In this document: in pieces, positions 10,948 through 20,814 of the stretch
Numbering within the stretch: position 1 is the stretch's first letter
Layout: every line of letters begins with the position of its first letter
Source: Actinomycetota bacterium
GTDB taxonomy: Bacteria > Actinomycetota > Actinomycetes > S36-B12
NCBI GenBank assembly: GCA_016870515.1
Contig: VGBL01000011.1
Coordinates: forward strand, 1-58,338
Direction of reading: 5' to 3'
Length of the DNA: 58,338 nucleotides
The notes under the pieces: generated by a model
Seen by the model: the letters and a program-made list of their open reading frames with translations, nothing else
Databases searched by the model: none
What the model was told of the DNA's origin: nothing
Made by a program: the position numbers and the translations under genes

Positions 10948-12629
10948 CAGGGGCCCTCCTTTCCCTGGTTGCCGGCTTTGCGCGCACCACTGGCAGCGGC
11001 GACTGCTTCGGCTGCCTTGCCCCCCAGTCGCCTGGGATCAAGACCCGTGAGCCAACTACCTCGCTGCATCCATCGCGTACGACCGAAGAGGACTACCGCG
11101 GGCCGCGTGAAGAGGAAGGCCACGCTCACGTCAACCACCGTGGTCAGGCCGAGCGCGAATGCGAATCCGCGGACATTGCCGACCGACAGGATGTAGATGA
11201 CGACCGCACCGAGCAGGGAGACGAAGTCGGCGGCCAGGATGGTACGCCGGGCGCGGATCCAGCCCGCATCGGTCGCCTGGCGAAGCGTGCGCCCATCGCG
11301 GATCTCGTCTCTGATGCGCTCGAAGTAGATGATGAACGAGTCGGCCGTCACGCCGATGGCCACGATGATGCCCGCGATGCCTGCCAGCGTCAGCGTGAAG
11401 CCGATCGCGTTGCCCAGGCCGATCATCAGGAAGTAGAGCATGGCTCCGGCGAGCCCCAGGCTCAGCACGGCAACCACGCCGAGGGCGCGGTAGTACACCA
11501 GGAGGAAGAGGGTCACCAGGGCGAGTCCGAGGGCACCCGCGATGAGGCCCGCCCGCAGTTGGTCGCTGCCGAGGGTGGGCGACACCGTTGTCACCTCGGC
11601 GACATCCAAGGTGACGGGCAGGGCGCCGTAGGTAAGGATGTTGGCGAGATCCTGCGCCTGCTGTGCCGTGAAGTCACCTTCGATCTGCGCCTGCCCACCC
11701 AGGATCGGCTCATTGAAGCGCGGGGCGGACACCACCACGCCATCGAGCACGATCGCAAATGCATTGCAAGGACTCGGTCCGCCAGGCTGGCAATCAGGAA
11801 GTGAAAACAGCTCCTGGGATGCCTTGGAGAGCGCCGCGGCTCCCTCGGAGTCGAAGTTCAGCGAGACGACCCAGCCGCCGACGCCCTGCTGCGGCAGCCC
11901 TGCGCTCGCTCCCGTGACATTGGTGCCCTTGATGAAAGCGGGCTGCAGCGAGTACTTGGCGAGGCCATCCTGGTCGCAGGTGCCGAGCCACTCCTCGGGC
12001 TTGTCGGGTGATCCGCCGGCCTGGTTCTCCGGCAAGAGGCAGTCGAGTTCGGCGAGCTGGGCCTGGAACTCCGGGGAGTTGTCAGGAGCCTGCACGATCC
12101 GCGTGCCGGTGCCGGGCGCTGCGGCAGTGTCGTCAGCGGAAGGCGCCGAGGTGGGCTGTGGCGCTGCACCTGTGTCGTCGGCATTGGCCGGCGTGTCGTC
12201 GACCGGGGCTGACACGCCCGGGGGCGCCACGCTCCACACCGGCCGGAAGTCCAGCAGGGCGGTACGCCCGACGAGCTCCACCAGTCGCTCCTGGCTCACA
12301 TCGGGGACCGACACCACGATCGCGGAGTTGTCGCCGGATCCTTGGACCGTGACCTCTGCCTCAGCCACGCCGATGCCGTCTACGCGCTGCCGGATGATCG
12401 ACACGGTCTGCTCGAGCTGCTGGTCGGTGATCGACTCACCCTCCTGAACCGCTCGTGGAATCAGAATCACCTGGGTGCCGCCGCGCAGGTCCAGGCCCAG
12501 GCGCGGCGAGGAATCCTGCCCCGGGAAGAACGCCCACACTGCTAGCCCAACCACGATGAGTGCCATAACCACGAGGGATCGCCCGACGTGCGTCTGCACA
12601 CCGGTCCGACTGCTCTGGTTTGCGGCCAA
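10947..12629 (-). CDS. secD: Protein translocase subunit SecD
   Basis: 560-residue SecD. An N-terminal membrane helix is followed by LGLDLRGGTQV (first conserved block), a long extracellular region and a six-helix domain with VVAIGVTADSFIIYFERIRDE. The extracellular part carries a Pro/Ala/Asp/Thr-rich insertion at about residues 140-175, likely disordered. The start appears to be a rare TTG at 12629, with GAGG 6 nt upstream and no closer ATG or GTG. Order yajC-secD-secF is the classical one. Confidence 0.95.
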   Translation of the reverse strand: MAANQSSRTGVQTHVGRSLVVMALIVVGLAVWAFFPGQDSSPRLGLDLRGGTQVILIPRAVQEGESITDQQLEQTVSIIRQRVDGIGVAEAEVTVQGSGDNSAIVVSVPDVSQERLVELVGRTALLDFRPVWSVAPPGVSAPVDDTPANADDTGAAPQPTSAPSADDTAAAPGTGTRIVQAPDNSPEFQAQLAELDCLLPENQAGGSPDKPEEWLGTCDQDGLAKYSLQPAFIKGTNVTGASAGLPQQGVGGWVVSLNFDSEGAAALSKASQELFSLPDCQPGGPSPCNAFAIVLDGVVVSAPRFNEPILGGQAQIEGDFTAQQAQDLANILTYGALPVTLDVAEVTTVSPTLGSDQLRAGLIAGALGLALVTLFLLVYYRALGVVAVLSLGLAGAMLYFLMIGLGNAIGFTLTLAGIAGIIVAIGVTADSFIIYFERIRDEIRDGRTLRQATDAGWIRARRTILAADFVSLLGAVVIYILSVGNVRGFAFALGLTTVVDVSVAFLFTRPAVVLFGRTRWMQRGSWLTGLDPRRLGGKAAEAVAAASGARKAGNQGKEGP

Positions 12630-12682
12630 GGGATCCTCACCTCTCAGGCGCGCGCCTCAGGCGCGCTCGTGACGTTTACGTG

Positions 12683-12997
12683 TCAGGCGGGGTTCTCGCT
12701 ACCCGAGGCGGGAGGTGCCTGGTGCTCAGGCGACTCAGGCTCGTCGAGGACGCGCCCGATGGCGGCCTTGACCACCCGTATGACGACCCCCGGCGCGATC
12801 TCGATACTCGCGTTGTCGTCGTCCAATTCGACGACCGTCGCGAAGATGCCAGCCGTTGTCAGGATCCGCGATCCGGGCTGGAGCGCAGCCATCATCGCCT
12901 GCTGCTTCTTCTGCCGATTGCGGGCCGGCCGCATGATGAGCAGATAGAAGACGACACCGATGAGGAGAATGGGGAGCAAAGTGCCCAGGGTCTCCAC
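12683..12997 (-). CDS. yajC: Preprotein translocase subunit YajC
   Basis: 104-residue accessory protein of SecDF-YajC. One N-terminal membrane helix (LLPILLIGVVFYLLIMRP) is followed by the conserved NRQKKQQAMMAALQPG and a small soluble domain; the C-terminal 15 residues are acidic and Pro-rich. The open frame starts at 13126, but GTG at 12997 has GGGAGG 6 nt ahead and gives the standard N terminus, so the upstream 43 codons are not used. It precedes secD by 53 bp. Confidence 0.92.
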   Translation of the reverse strand: METLGTLLPILLIGVVFYLLIMRPARNRQKKQQAMMAALQPGSRILTTAGIFATVVELDDDNASIEIAPGVVIRVVKAAIGRVLDEPESPEHQAPPASGSENPA

Positions 12998-13082
12998 GCA
13001 TAACCTCCCAGATGGCGCCGCGCCCATAGCCGGGCGTCGCGGCTGATTCGACGTGCAGCCTATCCGGCGGCTCCCGGGAGGC

Positions 13083-14159
13083 TCACCCCGTGCCCGGGAA
13101 GTCCAGGGCGTTCTGGGCCGGACCACCGGCAGCGTAGGCCAGCCCCAGGTGCTCCCAGGCCGCGGGCGTGGCCACGCGTCCGCGTGGGGTGCGCAGGATC
13201 AGACCGCGCCGCACGAGAAACGGCTCGGCCACCGTCTCGACGGTCTCGGTCTCCTCGCCGACGGCGACGGCCAGGGTGGACAGCCCCACAGGTCCCCCAC
13301 CGAATCGACGCACGAGCGCATCGAGGACCGCGCGGTCGAGGCGATCGAGGCCGAGGCCGTCCACCTCGTAGAGGTCGAGCGCGGCGCGAGCCGTGGGGAG
13401 CTCGATCGTGTCGTGGCCATGGACCTCTGCCCAGTCTCTGACGCGCCGGAGAAGGCGATTGGCGATCCGTGGCGTGCCACGCGAACGTCGAGCGATTTCG
13501 CCGATCCCCTGCTCGTCTATCGACACCCGCAGCAAGCCGGCCGATCTGCCGAGGATCGACTCCAGGTCGGCCGGGTCGTAGAAATCCAGGTGAGCCGTGA
13601 AGCCGAAGCGATCACGAAGCGGACTTGGCAGCAGCCCCGCGCGGGTCGTGGCCGCGACGAGGGTGAACGGCTCGATGGTCAGGGGCACCGCTGTCGCACC
13701 CGGTCCCTTGCCGATCACGACATCGACACGGAAGTCCTCCATCGCGACATAGAGCATCTCCTCCGCCGCGCGCGACGTTCGATGCACCTCGTCGACGAAC
13801 AGCACCTCTCCTGGATGCAGGCTCGAGAGGACGGCCGCGAGGTCGCCGGCGTGCTGAAGGGCCGGTCCACTGGTGACTCGTAGCGGGGCATCCATCTCGT
13901 GGGCGATGATCGAGGCCAGGGTCGTCTTGCCGAGCCCCGGCGGACCGGACAGCAGCACATGATCGGCTGGGCGCCCCCGCTGCCGGGCGGCCTCCAAGAC
14001 GATCCCCAACTGAGCACGAACGCGTGGCTGGCCGATGAACTCGTCGAGCCGCTCGGGTCGCAGCGCGCCCTCGATGACTCGGTCATCGCCATCGGCATGG
14101 GCGTCGACCAATCGGTCCGCATCGCCGTCGCGCCGCGCCGGGTCAGGGCCGAAGGTCAT
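13083..14159 (-). CDS. ruvB: Holliday junction branch migration helicase RuvB
   Basis: 358-residue AAA+ motor that drives branch migration with RuvA. Walker [10 protein letters not shown], Walker [10 protein letters not shown] and the C-terminal winged-helix domain ([15 protein letters not shown]) are all present. An N-terminal Asp-rich extension of about 25 residues precedes the conserved [11 protein letters not shown]. Its start overlaps the ruvA stop by 4 bp. Confidence 0.97.
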   Translation of the reverse strand: MTFGPDPARRDGDADRLVDAHADGDDRVIEGALRPERLDEFIGQPRVRAQLGIVLEAARQRGRPADHVLLSGPPGLGKTTLASIIAHEMDAPLRVTSGPALQHAGDLAAVLSSLHPGEVLFVDEVHRTSRAAEEMLYVAMEDFRVDVVIGKGPGATAVPLTIEPFTLVAATTRAGLLPSPLRDRFGFTAHLDFYDPADLESILGRSAGLLRVSIDEQGIGEIARRSRGTPRIANRLLRRVRDWAEVHGHDTIELPTARAALDLYEVDGLGLDRLDRAVLDALVRRFGGGPVGLSTLAVAVGEETETVETVAEPFLVRRGLILRTPRGRVATPAAWEHLGLAYAAGGPAQNALDFPGTG

Positions 14160-14749
14160 GCGCGATCCAAGGAGCGCAGCGCCGCGCGAAGCAGGGCCGG
14201 CACGTCGGGCTCGCCCCCTGCGGCGGCCAGGTGCGCCACGGACGCGATCGCTCCATCAGCCTCGCGGCGCGACCAGCCCAGGGATTCAAGCCCCGATCTC
14301 ACCGGGTCTTCCCAGCCCTCCGCGACAGGTTGACCACCGGCGTCCGGCGCCGGACCGAGTCGATCCTTGAGTTCGAGGACGAGCCGCTGCGCTCCCTTGC
14401 GGCCGATACCGGGCACCTTGACCAGCGTGGGCAGGTCTTCGCTGGCCACCGCGCGGCGAAGCTCATCCGGGCTCAAGGTGGCGAGCAGCGCCAAGGCGGT
14501 GCGCGGCCCGACACCTGACACCATCTGCACCGCCTCGAAAGCATCCCGCTGGTCGGCGTCGCCGAAGCCGTAGACCGTCAGTGAGTCCTCGCGCACCACG
14601 AGAGTGGTGTGCAAGGAGACGACCTCGCCGTGTCCTGCGGTCAGCGCGAGTTGGGGCAGGCACGCCACGCAGATGCCTATCCCTGCGACATCAACGACAA
14701 GCCGGCCGGTCGTCGTATGCGTGACCGTGCCTCGCAGCGACGCGATCAT
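14156..14749 (-). CDS. ruvA: Holliday junction DNA-binding protein RuvA
   Basis: 197-residue RuvA, which holds the four-way junction and recruits RuvB. Domain I is the OB fold (MIASLRGTV), domain II has helix-hairpin-helix motifs ([13 protein letters not shown] and [12 protein letters not shown]), and domain III is a C-terminal UBA-like bundle reached through a Gly/Pro linker. It overlaps both neighbours by 4 bp, so ruvC-ruvA-ruvB is one translationally coupled operon. Confidence 0.97.
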   Translation of the reverse strand: MIASLRGTVTHTTTGRLVVDVAGIGICVACLPQLALTAGHGEVVSLHTTLVVREDSLTVYGFGDADQRDAFEAVQMVSGVGPRTALALLATLSPDELRRAVASEDLPTLVKVPGIGRKGAQRLVLELKDRLGPAPDAGGQPVAEGWEDPVRSGLESLGWSRREADGAIASVAHLAAAGGEPDVPALLRAALRSLDRA

Positions 14750-15261
14750 CCCGACATCCGCGCCAGTGCCGCCGCACGCTGACGCTCGGCTTGTCCACGC
14801 CAGATCTCGGTGATGGCCAGGGCCAGCGCGTCGGCCGCATCAGGGGGGCGCACGGGAGAGGGAAGGTCGAGCAGCCTGTTGATCATGGCGGTCACCTGGG
14901 CTTTGTCGGCTCGGCCGTTGCCGGTGACTGCGGCCTTTACCTCGCTGGGGGTCCGCAGCGCCACCGGAAGCCCGCGGCGACCGGCCGCCAGGATGGCCAC
15001 GGCGCCCGCCTGGGCCGTGCCCATAACGGTGCGGACGTTGTGCTGGCTGAAGACACGCTCGACAGCCAGGGCCTCGGGCCCGTGAGTGTCGATCAGGCCG
15101 GCCACGGCCTCATCCAGGAGTGCCAGGCGCTCGGCCAGTGGCAACTCCACAGGGGTACGCACGACCGACACATGCAGGGCGCGCAGCGTTCGGCCCGGCT
15201 CACCCTCGACGACTCCGATGCCGCAGCGGGTGAGGCCGGGGTCCACGCCCATGACTCGCAC
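14746..15261 (-). CDS. ruvC: Crossover junction endodeoxyribonuclease RuvC
   Basis: 171-residue Holliday junction resolvase with an RNase H fold. The four acidic catalytic residues are visible in [18 protein letters not shown] and [11 protein letters not shown]. The open frame reaches 15288, but GTG at 15261 follows GGGAGG by about 5 nt; an ATG three codons later is the alternative. First gene of ruvCAB, with 51 bp between it and the end of the acyltransferase gene. Confidence 0.95.
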   Translation of the reverse strand: MRVMGVDPGLTRCGIGVVEGEPGRTLRALHVSVVRTPVELPLAERLALLDEAVAGLIDTHGPEALAVERVFSQHNVRTVMGTAQAGAVAILAAGRRGLPVALRTPSEVKAAVTGNGRADKAQVTAMINRLLDLPSPVRPPDAADALALAITEIWRGQAERQRAAALARMSG

Positions 15262-15312
15262 GGGACCTCCCACGGACAGCACCGCCAAGCGATGCGAACA
15301 CCTGTGCGAAGG

Positions 15313-16794
15313 CTACCCGGCGGGCGTGAGGTCGTCGCGGACCGCGTGAGCCTTCGGCGTGCCGTCGGCAGGGCCCGGGGCGCTCAGGGGATCCTCTGCG
15401 CCAACCGGGCCGCCGATCACCGTCGCGAAGCCAGAACGCAGATCGGCGATCAACTCGTGGATATCAGGGACGGCACGTTCGTCGGCCGAGACTCCGATGA
15501 AGGCAGACCCGTCATAGGTGACCATCGTGACATTGACGGCAGCGCCGATAGTGGCCACGAGCGGATACATGCCCACGATTCGTGCTCCGGCAACATAGAG
15601 GGGTGTCGGCGGCCCGGGGACATTGCTCGTCGTGACATCGCTTGCGCGGGCAGCGTAAGCGAGCAGCGGCACCGGTACCAGCCAACTCACCTCGGCCAAA
15701 GGATCAGCCCATCGCAGCGCCGGCTCCAAGCGCCAGCGCTCGACCTGGTCGTGCACCGAATCCATGCGCTCATCGACGGTGAGTCCTGCGACGGGCAAGG
15801 TGAAGCGCGCGATGGTGACGGCATTGGACGCCTGGCCGGAACGGTCACCGGCGTCCCCTCGCAAGGAGATCGGCACGTTGAAGCGCAATTCGTCGACGAC
15901 CACCGAATGGCGCACGTGGTAGCGCTCGAGTCCGAGTCCCACCGCGGCCACGAAGGCGTCGTTGACGCTTCGGTCGCGACTCTTTGCAGCCGCACGCAGT
16001 TCGGTGAATGGCAGGTCGAACGCCGCGAATCGATAGGTGGTGCCACGACCGGTCATGAGTGGCGACATCGGGCCGTCGGGGACGGCCGTGAATCGACCCA
16101 CGGAAGCCAGGGTGGAGAAGGCGGACGACCACGTCGACACCGGATCGCGTAGCGAGCCCCTGGCCAGGTCGGCCACGATCTCGCCCGCGCGCTCGAGCGC
16201 GCCCTTGGCGCGGCGCACGTTGTCGGCGATGTCTGCCAAGCTGACCGCCTGCTGGGTGATGTCGGTCGCCTCGGGCGGCGGTGGCGCAATCGGCTCGTCC
16301 GGGTTGGGGTCGACCCCGAGTTCGACCAGCGACAGGCCGATGAGCACGGTCGCGCGGCCATCGGCGATCGAATGGTGCAACTTCAACAGCAGGGCCGATC
16401 GACCGCCCTCCACGCCCTCGACAAGGACCATTTCCCACAGGGGCCGGTCGCGATCAAAGTCGGTAAGGCTGAGGCGGCGCGCTTCGTCGAGCAGCTCCGC
16501 CCACGTGCCACTGCCTGCCAGGCGCATGCGCCGCAGGTGAAGGTCCAGATCGAAGTCCGGGTCGGACGCCAGCCGCGGCGACGCAACACCGAAGAGCCCG
16601 CGGATCGGCCGCTGCCGCAGAACGGGAACAAGGCAGGTCAGGCGATCGACACGCGCTCGCAGGCGCTCCCAGGAAGGAGTGGAATCCAGAAGGCACACTC
16701 CGACCACGGTCGAGCGCAACGACGGATCTCCGGCCGCCGTGCGCCAGGTAGCCGCGTCCCAGCCGGTGAGCTGCTGGCCAGTGGGCTCGGCCAT
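15313..16794 (-). CDS. Wax ester synthase/diacylglycerol acyltransferase (WS/DGAT) family protein
   Basis: 493-residue acyl-CoA:alcohol/diacylglycerol O-acyltransferase of the bacterial WS/DGAT family. The catalytic HHxxxDG motif is intact as LHHSIADG at about residue 137. The second family signature, an N-P-PLY region (NVPGPPTPLYVAG), lies in the C-terminal third. Members make wax esters or triacylglycerol, though some have other acyl acceptors. Start: ATG at 16794 with GGAGGGGG 1-5 nt ahead; the longer frame to 17025 runs into yebC and was rejected. The overlap-free position between yebC and ruvC is not the usual place for such a gene. Confidence 0.88.
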   Translation of the reverse strand: MAEPTGQQLTGWDAATWRTAAGDPSLRSTVVGVCLLDSTPSWERLRARVDRLTCLVPVLRQRPIRGLFGVASPRLASDPDFDLDLHLRRMRLAGSGTWAELLDEARRLSLTDFDRDRPLWEMVLVEGVEGGRSALLLKLHHSIADGRATVLIGLSLVELGVDPNPDEPIAPPPPEATDITQQAVSLADIADNVRRAKGALERAGEIVADLARGSLRDPVSTWSSAFSTLASVGRFTAVPDGPMSPLMTGRGTTYRFAAFDLPFTELRAAAKSRDRSVNDAFVAAVGLGLERYHVRHSVVVDELRFNVPISLRGDAGDRSGQASNAVTIARFTLPVAGLTVDERMDSVHDQVERWRLEPALRWADPLAEVSWLVPVPLLAYAARASDVTTSNVPGPPTPLYVAGARIVGMYPLVATIGAAVNVTMVTYDGSAFIGVSADERAVPDIHELIADLRSGFATVIGGPVGAEDPLSAPGPADGTPKAHAVRDDLTPAG

Positions 16795-16807
16795 GCCCCC
16801 TCCTCGA

Positions 16808-17563
16808 TCAGGCGTCGAGCGCAGCGAGTACCTCGTCGCTGACATCGACATTGGTATAGACGTTTTGCACGTCGTCACTGTCTTCGAGTGCCTCGACCAG
16901 GCGAAAGACCTTGCGCGCGGTGTTGTCGTCGACCTGCACCTGCATGCTGGGCACGAACGTCGCCTCCGCAGAGTCATAGTCGATGCTGGCCGACTGCAGG
17001 GCCGTGCGAACGGCAACGACGTCACCGGCCTCGGAGATCACCTCGAAGGTGTCACCCAGGTCATTGACCTCCTCGACACCCGCCTCGAGTACGGCCGAGA
17101 TGATGGCGTCTTCGTCCACCCCATCCGCGCGCGGCACCATCACGACGCCTTTGCGACTGAAGAGATAGGACACGGACCCGGGATCGGCCATGCTTCCGCC
17201 GTTGCGGGTCATCGCTACGCGCACCTCGGAAGCCGCGCGATTACGATTGTCGCTGAGGCATTCGACGAGGACCGCGACACCGCTCGGGCCGTAGCCCTCG
17301 TACATGATCGTCTGGTAGTCGGCTCCACCGGCCTCTGCGCCAGACCCACGCTTGACGGCCCGTTCGATGTTGTCGAGAGGGACCGAGTTCTTGCGCGCCT
17401 TCTGCACGGCGTCGTAGAGGGTGGGATTGCCGCCGGGGTCTCCCCCGCCCTGACGCGCGGCAACCTCAACGTTCTTGATGAGTCGCGCGAAGAGTTTGCC
17501 GCGGCGTGCATCGACGACCGCCTTCTTGTGCTTGGTCGTGGCCCATTTGGAGTGGCCGCTCAT
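16808..17563 (-). CDS. yebC: YebC/PmpR family protein
   Basis: 251-residue YebC/TACO1 family protein with the conserved N terminus [14 protein letters not shown]. Members have been described both as DNA-binding regulators and as translation factors helping ribosomes through proline stretches; sequence alone does not separate these. Its start overlaps the pdxT stop by 4 bp. Between pdxT and ruvC in many actinobacteria. Confidence 0.94.
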   Translation of the reverse strand: MSGHSKWATTKHKKAVVDARRGKLFARLIKNVEVAARQGGGDPGGNPTLYDAVQKARKNSVPLDNIERAVKRGSGAEAGGADYQTIMYEGYGPSGVAVLVECLSDNRNRAASEVRVAMTRNGGSMADPGSVSYLFSRKGVVMVPRADGVDEDAIISAVLEAGVEEVNDLGDTFEVISEAGDVVAVRTALQSASIDYDSAEATFVPSMQVQVDDNTARKVFRLVEALEDSDDVQNVYTNVDVSDEVLAALDA

Positions 17564-18168
17564 GAGTAGTGCCTCACCATCTCGATGAACATCTCGTGTA
17601 TCCGCAGGTCGCCCGTGAGTTCCGGGTGGAACGACGTCGCCATGAGGGGACCCTGTGTAACCGCCACGATGGTATCCGCTCCACTGGACTCCCCCAGCCG
17701 GGCGATCACCCGCACGGACTCTCCCACCGACTCGACCCAGGGCGCCCTGACGAAGACGGCGGGAAAGGCTCGGTCGTCAAGGCCCTCGATCGAGATATCC
17801 GTCTCGAAGGAATCGACCTGCCGACCGAACGCATTGCGCCGAACCGTGACGTCGAGGCCGCCGATGGTCTGCTGGTCGGGGCGGGCATCCAGGACACGGT
17901 CTGCCAGCATGATCATGCCCGCGCAGGAGCCATACATCGGCATTCCACCCTGTCGCGCTTCACGGAGGGGGTCGAGGAGGCCGTCACGGACAGCGAGCAG
18001 CGACATCGTGGTCGATTCCCCGCCCGGAATGACCAGCCCCGAGACCTCATCGAGGTCGGTAGGAGACCCGACCGTCTGGGCGCGCGCACCTGAAGACTCG
18101 AGCGCCTGGACATGCTCTCGGACGTCGCCTTGGATGGCGAGGACGCCGATGCGCGGTCCGAGCGTCAC
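17560..18168 (-). CDS. pdxT: Pyridoxal 5'-phosphate synthase glutaminase subunit PdxT
   Basis: 202-residue class I glutamine amidotransferase. It releases ammonia from glutamine and passes it to PdxS. Catalytic triad: Cys in MYGSCAGM at about residue 80, and His and Glu in SFHPELTGD near the C terminus. The oxyanion region is [11 protein letters not shown]. It overlaps pdxS by 4 bp, giving coupled synthesis of the two subunits. Confidence 0.96.
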   Translation of the reverse strand: MTLGPRIGVLAIQGDVREHVQALESSGARAQTVGSPTDLDEVSGLVIPGGESTTMSLLAVRDGLLDPLREARQGGMPMYGSCAGMIMLADRVLDARPDQQTIGGLDVTVRRNAFGRQVDSFETDISIEGLDDRAFPAVFVRAPWVESVGESVRVIARLGESSGADTIVAVTQGPLMATSFHPELTGDLRIHEMFIEMVRHYS

Positions 18169-19064
18169 CAGCCCCGGTCTTCAAGGCGGTGGTGAACGGG
18201 GATGTCCGCGACATTGATGCCGACCATCGCCTCGCCCAGCCCGCGGGAAACCTTGGCCACGACGTCGGCATTGTCGTAATGCCGGGTGGCCTGCACGATC
18301 GCCTCGGCCCGCTTGATCGGCTCGCCTGACTTGAAGATGCCGGAACCCACGAAGACCCCCTCGGCGCCCAACTGCATCATCATGGCCGCGTCAGCGGGCG
18401 TCGCAATGCCCCCGGCCGTGAAGAGAACCACCGGCAGTTTGCCGCCGCGAGCGATCTCGACCACGAGGTCGTAGGGGGCCTGGAGTTCCTTGGCCGCCAC
18501 GTAGAGCTCGTCTTCGGGCATGGACGTCAGTCGCCGGATCTCGTCGCGGATTCGACGCATATGCGTCACCGCGTTGGACACGTCCCCCGTGCCCGCCTCG
18601 CCCTTCGAGCGAATCATGGCGGCGCCTTCGGTGATGCGACGAAGAGCCTCTCCGAGGTTGGTGGCACCGCAGACGAAGGGAATGGTGAACTGCCACTTGT
18701 CGATGTGGTTGGAGTAGTCAGCGGGCGTGAGGACCTCAGACTCGTCGATGTAGTCGACGCCGAGGGACTGCAGCACCTGGGCTTCGGCGAAGTGGCCGAT
18801 GCGAGCCTTCGCCATGACCGGAATAGTCACCGCTTCGACGATCCCCTGGATCATGTCGGGATCCGACATGCGTGCGACGCCCCCCTGGGCCCGGATGTCC
18901 GCAGGAACGCGCTCGAGGGCCATCACGGCCACGGCCCCGGCATCCTCGGCGATCTTGGCCTGGTCTGCGGTGACGACGTCCATGATCACGCCGCCCTTGA
19001 GCATCTCGGCCATACCGCGCTTCACGCGCGTGGTTCCGGTGACGGGGCTCTCATTGGTGGACAC
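18165..19064 (-). CDS. pdxS: Pyridoxal 5'-phosphate synthase lyase subunit PdxS
   Basis: 299-residue (beta/alpha)8 synthase that builds PLP from ribose 5-phosphate, glyceraldehyde 3-phosphate and ammonia. Highly conserved: [28 protein letters not shown]-type N-terminal region, [23 protein letters not shown] and the phosphate-binding [10 protein letters not shown]. The open frame extends to 19304, but the GTG at 19064 is preceded by GAGAGGTAGCC and gives the normal N terminus. Stops inside the pdxT start. Confidence 0.96.
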   Translation of the reverse strand: MSTNESPVTGTTRVKRGMAEMLKGGVIMDVVTADQAKIAEDAGAVAVMALERVPADIRAQGGVARMSDPDMIQGIVEAVTIPVMAKARIGHFAEAQVLQSLGVDYIDESEVLTPADYSNHIDKWQFTIPFVCGATNLGEALRRITEGAAMIRSKGEAGTGDVSNAVTHMRRIRDEIRRLTSMPEDELYVAAKELQAPYDLVVEIARGGKLPVVLFTAGGIATPADAAMMMQLGAEGVFVGSGIFKSGEPIKRAEAIVQATRHYDNADVVAKVSRGLGEAMVGINVADIPVHHRLEDRGW

Positions 19065-19165
19065 GGCTACCTCTCGAAGGGGAACGGCCCGCAGCACGGG
19101 GCGTGCCTCCATGGTACTGGCATCGGCCGTGGTCGGCCCCACGAGCGTCCCTCCGGCAGCTGCGC

Positions 19166-20239
19166 CTAGCGGACCTTGGGCTTGAGGGAGCGATCCATCA
19201 GGACGATCCACTCCTGGCCGATGGCGAACGGCATCGGCGTGCCGTCGCTGAGGTAGAAGCGAGTGCCTGACTGCAGGTCGGGCCGCTCCCAGGTGACCGA
19301 CCACATGCGACCGTCCCGCAGCACGAGTGCTGTGCCCTTGCCGATCGTCTGTACGAGTGGGGTCTTGCCGCCGTCACGGTCGCCGTAGCCGGAGTCGGTC
19401 TGCACCACCGACTGGATCACCGCCGTGGCGGCCCGCTGTGGACCGCCCTCAGTGGAGCGGGATTCCTCTCCGTTGAGTCCCACGACGTAGTTGCCAGCCG
19501 CCTCGTCCCAGGTGAACGAGATGTCGGACGACGGCCAGGTGACCGATACGGTGTCGACGGGTTGGCCGCCCGGCGGCGGTTCGGCGGAGAACACCAGTCC
19601 GATGTCCCTGGCCTTGGCAGCATCCGGGGCGTACACCAGGAGTTTGGTCGGGTCGGCCATGTGATCGACCGGAGTCGGACGCCCCGGATCGTCGTAGAAG
19701 GCGTCCCACGCCACGCCTGCGGAGACATCGATGATATTGGCGGCGGCGAGCGCCGGCAGGAGCTTCGTCTGCGCACCGGAATTCGAGAAGGCCACTCGAC
19801 CGAACGGCGCGACGATGTCGATATCGCTGATCCGCGCCGAACGGATCGGGCCGATTTCATCAGGCAGAGTCGTCGAGAACACCGCCGCGAGTCGGGTCAG
19901 GCTCCATTCGACCTCCTCGACGTAGACGAGGTCGGCCGCCTGGAGGCCGGAATGCGGCTGTGCCGCCCGGGTGTTGTCGATCTTGACGACTAGAACGGGC
20001 TTGTCGGCTCCCCCGGGGAGCCCGGAGAACGGCGACGCCCCGACGGGAATGCCGTTGGTGGGCGAAGGGGTCGGCAGCGGCAGTGTCGCGGACGGTGACG
20101 GCGAGGCAGGCGAACTCGACGGGGCCGGCGCACTCGTGCTCGGTGGCGCTGCGTCACCGCCCCCGCAGGCAGCGAGCACGAGAGCCGCGCCAACGGCGAC
20201 GGCATACCGTCGAGCGGGCAGCCCGGATCTCGCGTTCAC
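19166..20239 (-). CDS. DUF3048 domain-containing lipoprotein
   Basis: 357-residue exported protein. An N-terminal signal ends in the lipobox LVLAAC at about residues 21-26, so it should be lipid-anchored; a Ser/Pro/Ala linker (about 27-65) follows. The body matches the DUF3048/YerB family ([31 protein letters not shown]...). The function is not established. GTG at 20239 and GTG at 20242 are both possible starts. No ribosome site is visible, but a TACCGT hexamer sits 6 nt before 20239, which would suit a leaderless transcript. The 101-bp gap downstream separates it from pdxS. Confidence 0.82.
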   Translation of the reverse strand: MNARSGLPARRYAVAVGAALVLAACGGGDAAPPSTSAPAPSSSPASPSPSATLPLPTPSPTNGIPVGASPFSGLPGGADKPVLVVKIDNTRAAQPHSGLQAADLVYVEEVEWSLTRLAAVFSTTLPDEIGPIRSARISDIDIVAPFGRVAFSNSGAQTKLLPALAAANIIDVSAGVAWDAFYDDPGRPTPVDHMADPTKLLVYAPDAAKARDIGLVFSAEPPPGGQPVDTVSVTWPSSDISFTWDEAAGNYVVGLNGEESRSTEGGPQRAATAVIQSVVQTDSGYGDRDGGKTPLVQTIGKGTALVLRDGRMWSVTWERPDLQSGTRFYLSDGTPMPFAIGQEWIVLMDRSLKPKVR

Positions 20240-20245
20240 CACACC

Positions 20246-20251
20246 ACGGTA
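20246..20251 (-). promoter_or_regulatory. Possible -10 hexamer, leaderless start of the DUF3048 gene
   Basis: TACCGT on the minus strand, 6 nt before the GTG at 20239, fitting TANNNT spacing for transcription starting at the start codon. No clear -35 and no Shine-Dalgarno sequence. Weak on its own; supported only by the same arrangement at other genes in the window. Confidence 0.25.
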
Positions 20252-20262
20252 CGTCGTTAGGG

Positions 20263-20814
20263 CTAGTGAAGCGCGAGCCCGGGGGGCGGCGTGTCGTCCA
20301 TCTCGAAGGTCTCCGGCCACGGCGTGCGCCCTGCCAGGTTGAACCACCTCACGAAACGCTGCTTGCGCACCTGCCGGCAGGCACGAACACCATCGTTGAG
20401 GAATCGGCGCGAGAGTTGCACCCGCACGCAGGTGGCCCGGAGTTCCGCCAGCATCTGGAGAGCCTTGGCGTCATCACCGAGTTCGTCCACCTCCTCCCTG
20501 TCGGAGAGAGTCTCCGCGAGCACTCGCGTGAGATTGCTCTCAATGAGTGCACGAGCGATGCGATCATCGTCCTGGGCCGCACGCGCAGCGTGGGCGCTGT
20601 CGGCAAGGACCACCGTCGAGGCAGGGTCGAAAATCGCCGTGGAGGCCAGGTCCAGCACCAGGGCCGAGCGGTGCAGGAGCTGCACATCGAGAGCCGTCTC
20701 GCTGGCATCGAGCCGGCGATGCAGGCGATCCAGCCGGCCCGCCGTCATGCTGAGGTAGAGCGCGAGCAGCAGCACGGCCACCGCGCCGATGAGTGCCCAC
20801 CACCACGGATTCAC
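20263..20814 (-). CDS. Conserved actinobacterial membrane-anchored protein next to pimA
   Basis: 183-residue protein with an N-terminal membrane helix (about residues 3-22, WWWALIGAVAVLLLALYLSM) followed by a mostly helical cytoplasmic or extracellular part rich in Ala, Asp and Arg. The start of that part (TAGRLDRLHRRLDASETALD) resembles the LemA-like helical layout. I recognise the type as a conserved neighbour of pimA in actinobacteria but know no function. Start: GTG at 20814 overlapping the pimA stop by 4 bp; the frame continues upstream to 20991 inside pimA and was not used. Confidence 0.75.
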   Translation of the reverse strand: MNPWWWALIGAVAVLLLALYLSMTAGRLDRLHRRLDASETALDVQLLHRSALVLDLASTAIFDPASTVVLADSAHAARAAQDDDRIARALIESNLTRVLAETLSDREEVDELGDDAKALQMLAELRATCVRVQLSRRFLNDGVRACRQVRKQRFVRWFNLAGRTPWPETFEMDDTPPPGLALH

